Source: JAVBLG01 sp031553655 (GTDB taxonomy: Bacteria > Desulfobacterota > Desulfovibrionia > Desulfovibrionales > Desulfovibrionaceae). From it: 64,000 nt of DNA. The first letter of the stretch is position 1. Each line of letters starts with the position of its first letter. The stretch lies in NCBI GenBank assembly GCA_031553655.1, contig JAVBLG010000072.1, forward strand, positions 16,452 to 80,451, read 5' to 3'. Both the position numbers and the translations under genes were made by a program. Below the pieces are notes generated by a model. That model saw only the letters and a program-made list of their open reading frames with translations. It was not told the origin of the DNA and searched no databases. Positions 19,665 through 29,073 of this stretch are shown one piece after another.

Positions 19665-22223
19665 TTATATTTTAGTTTTTTCAGGAACCAAGTACCCCAA
19701 GCGCAACATGGCCGGAGTACATATTTCCCAAAATTGTTCTAGTTCTTTATCACTCCAATCTTGCCAGGACATTGATTGTTGGGCGTTATCCAGGCGCTCG
19801 GGTATTGAATCAACGCGTAATGCCGGCATGCGCCGAACGGAATTTTCTTCTATGCCGCTTAGTCCCAGAAAATCAGCTACTTTAAAGATTTCTTCAACCA
19901 TGTTTGCATAAGAGTAATCCATGCGTATCCAATTTGCCGAAGGCATCCTCTCAAGTTGGTCAATTATGCGCATATTACAGAAATTCCAATACCAGCAAAG
20001 CATTTCATGGTGGGTCATGGACGGCCAGAGTTCATAATAAGGATCTCCCGGCAATGGTCTCGGACGGCTGAAATCGGCCATGTCCTCAGAAACCGGTAAC
20101 CCGGCCAGCGCGGCTTTCGCCCGTTTGCTCAACGACGGCTTAGATCCGCCTTCGCGGTACAAATTGCCGACCATCTCGGCATGCCAATTACGCATAGCAG
20201 CCACACAATCTCTTCCATCACGGGTGATGTGCACAAATCTGGAACAGAATTTTGTGAACAGGAGTTCGGCAAAGGTGAACAGCGCCGGATTTTTTTCTCC
20301 GTATAATTTGCCTTCCGCGCATATTTTATGGGCTCTTGGAAATAATATTTGCTCAAGCACAAGCTCCGGATATTCCAGAATACCATCCTGGTGTAGACGG
20401 CTTTCATAACAAAAATTTGGTTCAGGTTCATTCAAACATACAGCATTGTCCGCTTGAGCCAGAATGTCGGTCAGGCCGGCTGCCCCGGAGCAGGCACAGC
20501 CCAGCAAAAAGAACATTCGGTTATGCACGGCGACACGGGGCGCGGCGCGCTCGCGCATATAGCGCAGAGCCAGTTCCGCCTGACTCGAATACGTATCCAT
20601 GTTTTCATGAGGAACATTCCGCATTCGACCGGACGAGAACGGTTTCATGTAGTTATGCGCTTTAAGGAAAATATTTTTATCTGAAGGGTCGGACAGATCC
20701 GAGTTCATGCACACCTGGCAAAATGCATCCCCGCCTTTGTCGGCCAAAGAGCGGCGTGTATTTTGTAATATGGCCCCATTCCATATATTCATAAAAGCAT
20801 TTTCTGTAAGTGATTGATATTCCCAGGAATCATTCAGATGGAAGCCGTTGCAGCAAAAATTAGCCAGACTTGTTTGTTTATTTATGGTTGATGGTTTAAT
20901 GAAAAATATACTTGTCCATGGAGAGTTACAGATGATATTTTTGTGGATATTTTGCTTCCATCTGCAACCAGCATTAATGAAACGTGGAGAAGAAAATTTT
21001 GGCGCATATGTTGTGGTGATGCCGTATTTGGCTGATAACTCAAGTGCTTTATCTATATGTTTGTCGCGAAAATGCTTGCAATTGTATAATGAATTGGTTT
21101 CTGCATTTTGTTCTGTATTTTTATAATTAAAAAACTGGTAATCTATAAAACTGATCGTATCTGCGCCTACATCTTTGCCAACGCGTACAAATGACTCCAT
21201 TTCTTTAAAATTGTCATTATGTAAAACCATTGATAGTAGTATTGTTTTTATTCTATAGTCGCCTTGTTTCTTCACTTTTGATAATTTTGCAATCATTGAA
21301 GTAGTGTTTTTGAAAGATCCATACTCTGGGCATATAGTAGCTTTCCACGTATCTTCGCTGGCGGCGTTAAGCGATATCTGAATGCAGTCCATATGACGCG
21401 CAACGCAATTTATAATTTTTTCGTTTAACGATATTCCGTTTGTAGTTATTCTTGTTTCGGAATTTTTGAAATTACTTCCAATATATTCTAATATAGAACA
21501 AAAATTTGGATTTGTCAGTGAGTCGCTGATTCCTGAATTGAGCCCTATGTCCTTTACATATTTTAACCAGGTTAAGGTGGAAATATCTTCCACTTTTGGA
21601 TAAATATTCTCATTAACGGTATGGTAGCAAAACGAGCATTTAGCATTACATCTATTGCTCAACGCAAGTCCAACAGTTTGCGGGTATGAAAGGAGGGCAT
21701 GCTTGCCCAATATGTATTCAATACTATTCAACAAAGCATTGTCATCAGCCGGAGTAAGGCTTTGATGTATTCTATTGAAAATATATATGGAAAGTTCTTC
21801 CAGTTTTTGACGTATAGCTGCTATTCGCTCTTTACTGTCACTTCCCATCATCATCAATCCGGGGAAGCATGTGGCTCCGATCATGCCTTTGTAACGCATT
21901 GCTGCTAATTGTTTGTAGATTGCTTCTGTTGCATAACTGGCAATAAGGATACATTCTGGAGCCAAAGATGGCAGATACTCTGGAGAGTAAATAGGGTATC
22001 CATCTTGCGATGAGCCCGATTTGGATGGGGCATTGTCAAAAAAACCAATAAATTTTATATCATTAATGTTGGCACTTAGCCATGGCGCATAGTGATCGCG
22101 ATAATTCCTGCCTGTTCCCCATATGGCTACCCGCATTCCTGAAGTATTGTAGTCTGGGGTAAAGTATTTCTCACTATAATGTATTGAATATAGAAGATTG
22201 AAAAAAGATGGCTCGGTCAGCAT
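19665..22223 (-). CDS. Rossmann-radical SAM/SPASM-sulfotransferase-like fusion, paralogue 4
   Basis: This 852-residue protein has the same order of domains: 'VAIWGTGRNYRDHYA' (32-46), radical SAM CNAKCSFC (Cys192, 196, 199), SPASM-like cysteines ('CNSPWTS', 'FCCNGF', 'CQVC'), then a sulfotransferase-like part with 'LLGCACSGAAGL' at the first loop and 'FVHITRDGRDCVAAM'. The C-terminus is 'WSDKELEQFWEIC..AMLRLGY'. The middle (radical SAM) part is very AT-rich, while the last third has the higher GC of the island, so the gene looks mosaic. It is the first of the four paralogues in transcription order, 113 bases after asnB. Confidence 0.75.
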   Translation of the reverse strand: MLTEPSFFNLLYSIHYSEKYFTPDYNTSGMRVAIWGTGRNYRDHYAPWLSANINDIKFIGFFDNAPSKSGSSQDGYPIYSPEYLPSLAPECILIASYATEAIYKQLAAMRYKGMIGATCFPGLMMMGSDSKERIAAIRQKLEELSIYIFNRIHQSLTPADDNALLNSIEYILGKHALLSYPQTVGLALSNRCNAKCSFCYHTVNENIYPKVEDISTLTWLKYVKDIGLNSGISDSLTNPNFCSILEYIGSNFKNSETRITTNGISLNEKIINCVARHMDCIQISLNAASEDTWKATICPEYGSFKNTTSMIAKLSKVKKQGDYRIKTILLSMVLHNDNFKEMESFVRVGKDVGADTISFIDYQFFNYKNTEQNAETNSLYNCKHFRDKHIDKALELSAKYGITTTYAPKFSSPRFINAGCRWKQNIHKNIICNSPWTSIFFIKPSTINKQTSLANFCCNGFHLNDSWEYQSLTENAFMNIWNGAILQNTRRSLADKGGDAFCQVCMNSDLSDPSDKNIFLKAHNYMKPFSSGRMRNVPHENMDTYSSQAELALRYMRERAAPRVAVHNRMFFLLGCACSGAAGLTDILAQADNAVCLNEPEPNFCYESRLHQDGILEYPELVLEQILFPRAHKICAEGKLYGEKNPALFTFAELLFTKFCSRFVHITRDGRDCVAAMRNWHAEMVGNLYREGGSKPSLSKRAKAALAGLPVSEDMADFSRPRPLPGDPYYELWPSMTHHEMLCWYWNFCNMRIIDQLERMPSANWIRMDYSYANMVEEIFKVADFLGLSGIEENSVRRMPALRVDSIPERLDNAQQSMSWQDWSDKELEQFWEICTPAMLRLGYLVPEKTKI

Positions 22224-22336
22224 ATTTTTATTACAATGTTACATCGTTATTAAAAATTTGACTATTTGTTGTTACATTCGGCTTTAAATATGGTAACGTT
22301 GCCCTATTTAAAATAGTCGTCCGGAATTTGGCATAT

Positions 22337-24232
22337 TCATGCCGCTACTCCTCTATTAAAATGCTCTTGCAAATAATATTCCACACACAACAGCGACCAG
22401 ATGAAGAGACGCCGGTTGACCGTGCCGTCCATATGTTCCATGACCATGCGGCTGACGATTTTGCGATCCAGTACATTATGAATGAGCGGGTTGCCTTCCA
22501 GCAGCAGCGAGCGCACATAGTCCATGCTGCGCCCGCGAAACCAGCTGGCGTCGGGCGCGGAAAAGCCCTGTTTGGCGGCGGTGGTGACTTCTTCGGGCAA
22601 AATGCGGCTCAGGGCGCTACGCAGCAACACCTTGCCGTCGCCGGTGTGACGGTAGTAATTCCAGCTTTTGGGGCCGGGCGTGTTCTCGTCTTCGCGCCAT
22701 GATTCATTCAATTTGTTCAAGCGCGCCGAAACCGGCAGACGAAGCGCGAAATCAACAAGATCATTATCCAGAAACGGCACTCTTGTTTCCAGACCGTGGG
22801 CCATGGACAGCTTGTCTTCCACCAGCAGCAGGCTGTGCAGAAAAGTTTTGGCCTCAAAACTCAGCGACAGATTTATGTAATCTTCGGGAGTCACCGGACG
22901 CATGGGCATGTCTTCCAGCACGGCGCGGAAAATCTCGCGCGGTTCTTCGGCACGTACTTCGTTCCATATCGGCGCCAGCAGGGCGGGGCGCAGCTCGTCC
23001 GGCACCAGGCGCTGCCAGAAGCTGTAATAATTGTCGAAAAAATTGGCCGAGCCGCCGTTTATCGCCCGATAGTACCGCCAAGGGTAGCCGCCGAATAATT
23101 CGTCGCTGCCCGCACCGCACAGGGCTACTTTTACAAATTTGGACGCCAGGCGGGCGATATAATAATTGGGATAGCTCTGGCCCACACGCGGTTCTTCCAG
23201 GTGATGCACCAAGGATGGCAGCACTCGTTCCATGTCTCCGGCTTTAAGCACCACCTCGTAGCCTTCGGTGCCGAATTCATAGGCCATGCGTTCGGCCCGT
23301 TCTCTTTCGTCAAAATGTAGTTCCAGGCCGGAAATGGAATGCAGATCAAAACCGCAGGTGAATGTGGGCATGCCCGGCAAACGGCGCGCGGCCAGACAGG
23401 TTACTGCCCCGGAGTCAAGCCCGCCGCTCAAATACGAACCCACCGGCACATCGCTCACCAGTTGGCGTTCAACAGCCTGATCCAGCAAATGCAAAAATTC
23501 GTCTTCATAATCCCGTGGGGTAGCGGCGCGTTCCGGAGCACTGAAGGTGAAGCTCCAATAGCGTTCCGGCTTCAGAGAACCGGCGCCGAAGTGTCTGTCT
23601 CCCGGCCGGATCAGCACGCGGCTGCCTGCGGGGAACAGCTTTATCCCTTTGATAAAAGTGCGATCTGTAAAAAAATTCTGAAAAGTGAAATACTCGGCCA
23701 TAGCCCCGGCATCCAGATTAACACGGGTGGCCGGATGGGCCAGCAAGGCTTTCTGTTCCGAGCCGAACAGCAGCATGCCGTTGAAAAAGCCGTAGTACAG
23801 CGGCTTGGCTCCATAACGGTCGCGGGCCAGGAACAGAGTTTTCTCCTCCTTGTCCCACACGGCCATGGCAAAAACTCCGTTAAAACGGGCCACGCACTCC
23901 GTTCCCCATCGAGCATAGGCCTCAAGCACCACTTCGGTGTCGGAGCGGGTTCGGAATGCGGCCCCATCCTGACGCAGCAGTTGTCTTAGTTCCCTGTAAT
24001 TATAAAGCTCGCCGTTATATGTGATACAATAGCGGCCATTGCTCATGGGCTGTCCGGCCGCCTCGGAAATGTCGATTATACTAAGCCGCCTGTGCCCCAG
24101 GCCGATGCCGGGCTCGCGCCACAGCCCGTAGCCGTCCGGCCCTCGGTGTGCCAGGCTGTCCGTCATGCGCCTCAAGATTGATTCATCAATTGGCCCGTTA
24201 TCAGCAAGAAAAATACCGGCTATTCCGCACAT
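22337..24232 (-). CDS. asnB: Asparagine synthase (glutamine-hydrolysing), glycan-cluster type
   Basis: I start at ATG 24232 so that Cys2 follows the initiator ('MCGIAGIF'), as class II glutamine amidotransferases need; a start 6 bases upstream would bury it. The 631 residues comprise the Ntn glutaminase domain ('RGPDGYG', 'SNGRYCITYNGELYN') and a synthetase domain with the PP-loop 'SYLSGGLDSGAV'. The family makes asparagine from aspartate, glutamine and ATP; copies inside surface-glycan islands are thought to amidate sugar acids or supply nitrogen. It overlaps the GT2 gene by 13 bases. Amidation of an uronic or nonulosonic acid is my inference. Confidence 0.85.
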   Translation of the reverse strand: MCGIAGIFLADNGPIDESILRRMTDSLAHRGPDGYGLWREPGIGLGHRRLSIIDISEAAGQPMSNGRYCITYNGELYNYRELRQLLRQDGAAFRTRSDTEVVLEAYARWGTECVARFNGVFAMAVWDKEEKTLFLARDRYGAKPLYYGFFNGMLLFGSEQKALLAHPATRVNLDAGAMAEYFTFQNFFTDRTFIKGIKLFPAGSRVLIRPGDRHFGAGSLKPERYWSFTFSAPERAATPRDYEDEFLHLLDQAVERQLVSDVPVGSYLSGGLDSGAVTCLAARRLPGMPTFTCGFDLHSISGLELHFDERERAERMAYEFGTEGYEVVLKAGDMERVLPSLVHHLEEPRVGQSYPNYYIARLASKFVKVALCGAGSDELFGGYPWRYYRAINGGSANFFDNYYSFWQRLVPDELRPALLAPIWNEVRAEEPREIFRAVLEDMPMRPVTPEDYINLSLSFEAKTFLHSLLLVEDKLSMAHGLETRVPFLDNDLVDFALRLPVSARLNKLNESWREDENTPGPKSWNYYRHTGDGKVLLRSALSRILPEEVTTAAKQGFSAPDASWFRGRSMDYVRSLLLEGNPLIHNVLDRKIVSRMVMEHMDGTVNRRLFIWSLLCVEYYLQEHFNRGVAA

Positions 24233-25056
24233 AGGCATTCCTTGGTGCGGGAACGCGCATATTCCCGCGCTTCTTCAGTCAGTCGGCAGGAATGGCGCAG
24301 CAGGGCATTAAAGCGCTCCCGCCCGTGCAGCCCCACCTGCCTCCCGGCGTGCGTGCGCACGGAATACAGTGCAAGCGGCACATGCACAAATTTGGCTTCA
24401 TTGCGGGCAAAGCGCAGATAACACTCGTGATCGTCGGCTTCGGCGTTTTCGTCGTACCAGCCGAAGCGTTCATGCAGGTCGCGCCGGTATAAGGTTGCAA
24501 CTCCGCATAAATACCAGTCTTCGAAGCAGGCCTTGAAACTGTAATCCGGTAATTTGAATTCGCGCAGGATGCGCTGGTTGTCGTCTATGACGAGCATATC
24601 CGCATAGGCGAAGTCGGCCTGATTTTCTTCAAGCGCGCGCACCAGGTGGGAAACGCATTGTGGGTGCATGATGTCGTCCGTAGCCATAAAAGTGCAAAAT
24701 TCGCCCTTGGCCGCCCGCAATCCACGATTGTAGGTGGCGGTGGACCCCATGTTACGTTCATTTTTCATGAAGGTAACGGTTCGTCCTGTCTGTGAGTAGC
24801 GGTGGTGAAAGCGTCGCATAATTTCACCGCTTCGTTCGTCATAGCGGGCGGCATATGAGGTTTCCTCCTCTGCCATATCCCGCAGGAAGCCTAGTATTAC
24901 CGCTTCGGATTCGTCTGTTGAGCAATCGTCCACAATAATTAACTCTATATTGGGATAATCCTGGAACATAACCGAATCCAGGCAGGCTCCCACATACGGA
25001 GCCTGGTTGTGGCTGGGAGCCACGATGGAAACCAGAGGGTAAATTTTATCATTCAT
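24220..25056 (-). CDS. Family 2 glycosyltransferase
   Basis: The 278-residue protein, from ATG 25056, has the GT-A start 'PLVSIVAPSHNQAPYVGACLDS', the first Asp region 'LIIVDDCSTD' and the DxD-like metal site 'FMATDDI'. It should transfer a sugar from a nucleotide donor to a lipid- or protein-linked glycan on the cytoplasmic face; no membrane segments are seen. It is the first gene of the long minus-strand operon. A GTG start at 25083 is possible but has no better ribosome site. Confidence 0.85.
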   Translation of the reverse strand: MNDKIYPLVSIVAPSHNQAPYVGACLDSVMFQDYPNIELIIVDDCSTDESEAVILGFLRDMAEEETSYAARYDERSGEIMRRFHHRYSQTGRTVTFMKNERNMGSTATYNRGLRAAKGEFCTFMATDDIMHPQCVSHLVRALEENQADFAYADMLVIDDNQRILREFKLPDYSFKACFEDWYLCGVATLYRRDLHERFGWYDENAEADDHECYLRFARNEAKFVHVPLALYSVRTHAGRQVGLHGRERFNALLRHSCRLTEEAREYARSRTKECLCAE

Positions 25057-25335
25057 AGGGGGTAGCACCTGCCGTCGTTCCACCCCTTGGCGGCGGCAAT
25101 CATCCGGCTTGGCTGTATATATTTTTTATAATTAGGGCCGCATTCGGTCAGGCCGGCCTGGGTTCAAATTTTTTGCCGCATTGGCCCATTTTATTTTCTC
25201 AAATGATTGGGCCGATTATTTTATTCATTCTTACAATTTATTCGATAACCATGCAAATGGTTTGTTGCGTAAAAATATATAAGCGTGCAAATATTTATAT
25301 GATTCTGGGCGTAGTTTTATGCGGATGGTTCAGTC

Positions 25336-25350
25336 TGGCCAGTTAATTGC
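25336..25350 (+). promoter_or_regulatory. Candidate sigma-54 promoter for the Maf-like/NeuB operon
   Basis: TGGCCAGTTAATTGC has GG and GC exactly 10 bases apart, as in the TGGCAC-N5-TTGC consensus. It lies about 115 bases upstream of the Maf-like gene, inside the 408-bp divergent gap 25057-25464. Flagellar genes are commonly under sigma-54, which fits a flagellin-glycosylation role. I saw no other convincing element in this gap. Confidence 0.5.
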
Positions 25351-25464
25351 TTGCAAAGTAAATAAACAAATGCTACTCGTCTGTAATTGCTGGGTTGACG
25401 GAAAATGTGAGTCGGGGTGTCAATAATTACAGAATAATTCTGTAAAATTTGAAGGTTGCAGGCC

Positions 25465-27204
25465 ATGATGCGTAAAAAAATGATTGCGACGGAATTAGGC
25501 CTTCTGACGGAAAGTTCGCAAGATGTTGAGCACCGCTACGCGCTACACGCGCATCCTTCATTGCTGTCGCATTTCAATGTTGGTATTCGCCAGACCGCGC
25601 CGCCGTTGCCTTCAGGCAAGCCGCGCTGGCTTAGACTCGCTCCGAATACACCTCTTGATGAATTGAAGCGGGCTACAAGCTGGTTTATTTTTATAGGGGC
25701 GGAAATAACCCCGGAAATGCTTGACGTGATGCGCCAGGCAATAGTGTATGTGTTTGATCCGGATCGGGAAAAGATGTCCGCGTTGATCGAGCGCCTGGAG
25801 CTTCCGGCCCTGGTCAAGAAAAACATCTTTTTCTTCTCTGGTGATCCGGATTTGATGCCCGAACCTTTGTATTTTGCCCTGCCGGCGGAGATTACAGAAC
25901 TGGGGCCGCCGGTGTTTTTCACCTCTTCAGCGCTTCCCGAGGATTATACGCTGAAGATCAAAAGAACATTGGAAATTTTTTATTATCATCACCAATTATA
26001 CCCTTATGAAGGCGTGAGGTCTTTTGACGACAAACGGCCTGTACTCTCCTGGTACAGCTATCAGCATTTCAGACATTTTACGGAGAATCTTGGATTATTG
26101 GCCGGAGCTCAGGGCGTTGACGTCCTTAAAGATCGTTTTCCTGAAGGCAATGTTCTGTTTGTAGGAGCGGGGCCTTCTTTTGATGACTGCAATATCGATC
26201 TTGTACGCCATGTAGCGGGCAATCATATAATTGTATGCGCGTCAAAGTCCTGCCGTAAACTGCTGGAGCTTGGTGTAACTCCTGATATTGTTTTGCTTAT
26301 GGATTCCAGCCCGCGCTCTGCGGCTGAGCTGGCCGACCTTAACCTCGAGAGTAGCATCCTTGTTTGCTATACGTTGGCCGGAGCCAGGGCCGTGCAATGC
26401 AAGAAAATGCTGTTTTTCGGGCAGGAACTGGGACAATTGGGTTTGACGGAAAACGCCATTGACCACCTCGGTTCCGTGGCCAATTACGCTTTTTTCCTGG
26501 CCCGGCACATGGGGTGCAGGCATCTGTTTTGCATCGGGTTGGATCTCGGGTCGTACGTGAGCTTGGGGCGCGGCTATTCCTCCAGGCTCGCGCCCACTGC
26601 GGAAAACGAACAATCGTGGCCGTGCCCTGTATATGTGCCGGGAATGAATTATACCTTGTTCACTACGCTCAATTTTTTGGATGTGACCGAGTGGATCAAG
26701 GCTGAAGTGATAAAATACGGTCTTGTTGTTCAAGTTGCCATACCGTCCATTCTTTTTGGTAAAAATATTACTCAGGTGTACAGCACCGGAGAAGTGATAT
26801 CCAATCCGAACTTCATCTTTGAGCGTCCCATCGCTTTGCCCAAAACCTCCTTGCCCCCGCAAACACGCGAGCAGGCCATGAAGGTATTGGAGACATACAG
26901 GCAATTATGGGGAGCTTTTTTTCACCCGCAAAACCATCTGACCCCGGATAACGGTCAGCCGCTGCACGTCCGTTTTCAGCCTTTACTGAAGCATCTGGAC
27001 GATTACGGGGTGAGCCACCTGCTTAAATCGGCGCCCGGTTATGATGCGGCCGCCTTTGTGGAAGACTTTTTCAGCGACGATGGGGCGCGCCGCGATCGCG
27101 CTGCTGCATCCTGTATGGAATGCCTGGAGTCTGTGGCGCGGGAACTGAGCGCATGCGCGGAAGAGTCTTTAAAAATGTGGGACGATGTTGCGGAACGCGG
27201 CTGA
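25465..27204 (+). CDS. Maf/DUF115 (MptE-like) motility-associated glycosyltransferase
   Basis: I use ATG 25465 (GAAGG 9 bases upstream), giving 579 residues. The core 'LFVGAGPSFDDC' (233-238 GAGPS), 'IIVCASKSCRKLLELGVTPDIVLLMDSSP' region and 'CIGLDLG' are typical of the DUF115/6-hydroxymethylpterin pyrophosphokinase MptE-like family, which includes the Maf proteins that load pseudaminic or legionaminic acid onto flagellin. It probably transfers a CMP-activated nonulosonic acid to protein in the cytoplasm. Its operon-mates are a NeuB-family synthase and a GT4-like protein. The sigma-54 element upstream supports co-expression with flagella, but no flagellin gene is in the window. Confidence 0.8.
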   Translation: MMRKKMIATELGLLTESSQDVEHRYALHAHPSLLSHFNVGIRQTAPPLPSGKPRWLRLAPNTPLDELKRATSWFIFIGAEITPEMLDVMRQAIVYVFDPDREKMSALIERLELPALVKKNIFFFSGDPDLMPEPLYFALPAEITELGPPVFFTSSALPEDYTLKIKRTLEIFYYHHQLYPYEGVRSFDDKRPVLSWYSYQHFRHFTENLGLLAGAQGVDVLKDRFPEGNVLFVGAGPSFDDCNIDLVRHVAGNHIIVCASKSCRKLLELGVTPDIVLLMDSSPRSAAELADLNLESSILVCYTLAGARAVQCKKMLFFGQELGQLGLTENAIDHLGSVANYAFFLARHMGCRHLFCIGLDLGSYVSLGRGYSSRLAPTAENEQSWPCPVYVPGMNYTLFTTLNFLDVTEWIKAEVIKYGLVVQVAIPSILFGKNITQVYSTGEVISNPNFIFERPIALPKTSLPPQTREQAMKVLETYRQLWGAFFHPQNHLTPDNGQPLHVRFQPLLKHLDDYGVSHLLKSAPGYDAAAFVEDFFSDDGARRDRAAASCMECLESVARELSACAEESLKMWDDVAERG

Positions 27205-27271
27205 TAATGCCGCCATAAAACCAGATACAGGATAATATCGTTGAATCATACTACCCAAATGCGGATGTGGC

Positions 27272-27934
27272 ATGGGCGCTAAAAGATCTGGAGCCTCGCC
27301 ATCGACATCTGTCCAGCTTCTGCCTTTCCGGCAGCGCTTTTTTCGGCCTTCCACCGATTTGCGCCGCCTGATGGTGTTGCGTCTTTTGAGTGATTCGCCG
27401 TCACTGTCCCAAGCCAAAATAGGCAAGGCCTGCGGACTGACGCCGGCAATAATCAACCGTTATATAGAAACACTGCATTCCGAAGGACTGATCCGGGTCG
27501 AGCCGGTGAACGGGCGTGATTTGCGCTACGAGCTCACAGGAAAGGGGCACGAGCTGTCAGGGTTTTTACTTGATGAGTATAGCGCCGAGGTTTCGCGTAC
27601 CTATGCCTTTATGCGCTCCATACTCGAAGAACGTTTGCGCGCGCTTCTAGACGGGGCGGATGCCCGGGTGGCCGTGTTCGGCGCCGGGGCCACCAGCGAA
27701 ATTCTGATTATGGCTCTTACCCAGGTTCCCCAAGCCCAATTGGTGGCCATTGTGGATTCGGATCCGAAAAAATTAGGCAAACCTCTGCTTACATATATGG
27801 TGTCTTCTCCGGCCATTCTTTCAGCCGTCCAGCCGGACGTTATTATTGTGGCCTCCTGGGGTATGAAACACCAAATTCTTGAAACTATTGAATCTCTTGC
27901 TCTTCCTTCCGGTATAAAGGTGGCTACGCTATGA
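27272..27934 (+). CDS. Winged-helix DNA-binding protein fused to a Rossmann-like domain
   Basis: This 220-residue protein has a MarR/ArsR-like winged helix at 30-100 ('RRLMVLRLLSDSPSLSQAKIGKACGL', 'LIRVEPVNGRDLRYELTGKG'). From about 133 follows a Rossmann-like domain ('VAVFGAGATSEIL', 'LVAIVDSDPKKLGKP', 'PDVIIVASWG'). The second domain resembles the N-terminal domain of the four radical SAM fusions ('VIWGTGG', 'FVDNDPGKWG', 'PDCVIIASF'). It may sense a cofactor or nucleotide sugar and control the island. It overlaps the NeuB-family start by 4 bases. Confidence 0.7.
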   Translation: MGAKRSGASPSTSVQLLPFRQRFFRPSTDLRRLMVLRLLSDSPSLSQAKIGKACGLTPAIINRYIETLHSEGLIRVEPVNGRDLRYELTGKGHELSGFLLDEYSAEVSRTYAFMRSILEERLRALLDGADARVAVFGAGATSEILIMALTQVPQAQLVAIVDSDPKKLGKPLLTYMVSSPAILSAVQPDVIIVASWGMKHQILETIESLALPSGIKVATL

Positions 27935-29010
27935 ATTCTCGCATTTTGTCATTTTCTGAAGTTAGCCGCTGCCTGCTTGTGGCGGAAATAGGCAACAATC
28001 ATCAGGGTGATCCGGAGCTGGCCCGTCGTTGCATAGAAGCCGCCGCCAACGCAGGGGCGGACATGGTCAAATTTCAGAAGCGGCACATGCCAAGCTTGTT
28101 TACAAGCCAGGGCCTGGCCAGACCCTATAGCGGGAGGAACAGTTTCGGCCCGACATACGGAGAGCATCGGGCGCGTCTGGAGTTGTCCGTGGAAGCGATG
28201 TCCGGGCTTAAAGAATATGCTGAGAGCCTGGGGCTTGAGTTCTTTGCCTCGGTCTGGGACGAGCAAAGCCTTGAGGATATGCTTGCCATAGGTGTGCGCA
28301 TTCTCAAACTGCCGTCGGCTGATTTGATCAATCAGCCTTTGCTGACGCGGTGCGCCGCCGCGCGCCTGCCTTTGATTCTGTCCACCGGCATGAGCAGTAT
28401 GGAAGAAATAGACGTTGCCGTCTCTACGGTGCGGAAATATCACGATAATTTGCTTTTGCTGCACTGCAACAGCAGTTACCCCTGCCCGCCGGAAAAAATC
28501 GGCATGCCGGTTATGAATGAACTTGGGCGGCGCTATGGCCTGCCAGTAGGCTATTCCGGCCATGAAACCGGCCTGGGGCCGAGCGTGGCCGCTGTGGCGC
28601 TGGGGGCCGGACTTGTGGAGCGGCATTTCACCATGGATAGAAATTTGCCCGGTTCGGATCATCCCTGTTCGCTGACACCTGAAGAATTCACGCAATTCTC
28701 GGCCATGGCTCGCGATGTGGAAGCTGCCATGCGAATTAAGGAAAAACAGGTGTTTCCCGAAGAACAGGCCATGGCTCTAAAGCTGCGCAAAGTTCTGGTG
28801 GCCGCGCGCGATCTGCCTCAAGGACATTGCGTGGACCCTTCCGATTTCGTTTTGAAGTGCGCGGAATATCTGGACGGTTCCCCGGCCCTGACCAGAGTGG
28901 AACTGCTGGCGGGGCGCGTTCTGCGGCGGGCGCTGACAGCGGAACAGCCTGCTGTTGCTGAGGATTTCGTACAGAGTGAGTGCCGTTCCGCCTTAGGGCA
29001 CGATAGTTAA
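27931..29010 (+). CDS. neuB: NeuB-family nonulosonic acid synthase
   Basis: The 359-residue protein has the NeuB N-terminus AEIGNNHQGD (18-27), 'ADMVKFQKR', 'STGMSSMEEIDVAV' and 'GYSGHETG' of the TIM-barrel active site, then an antifreeze-like SAF domain near 285-350 ('LRKVLVAARDLPQG'). It condenses phosphoenolpyruvate with an N-acyl-hexosamine to a nine-carbon acid. No hydrolysing epimerase of NeuC/LegG/PseG type is in the window, so the exact acid is open. It starts inside the previous stop (ATGA). The product would be activated by the cytidylyltransferase at 9595-10365. Confidence 0.9.
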   Translation: MNSRILSFSEVSRCLLVAEIGNNHQGDPELARRCIEAAANAGADMVKFQKRHMPSLFTSQGLARPYSGRNSFGPTYGEHRARLELSVEAMSGLKEYAESLGLEFFASVWDEQSLEDMLAIGVRILKLPSADLINQPLLTRCAAARLPLILSTGMSSMEEIDVAVSTVRKYHDNLLLLHCNSSYPCPPEKIGMPVMNELGRRYGLPVGYSGHETGLGPSVAAVALGAGLVERHFTMDRNLPGSDHPCSLTPEEFTQFSAMARDVEAAMRIKEKQVFPEEQAMALKLRKVLVAARDLPQGHCVDPSDFVLKCAEYLDGSPALTRVELLAGRVLRRALTAEQPAVAEDFVQSECRSALGHDS

Positions 29011-29073
29011 CGCGTAAAGGTCAAACCGAAATTTGAGAAGTTGCAGTCTGGAGCAGTGGAATAAAGTGGCCAA

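Noticed and set aside
25205..25220. Possible sigma-28 (FliA) -10 element GCCGATTA
   Set aside because: No TAAA-type -35 element at the right distance; the sigma-54 candidate nearby is better.
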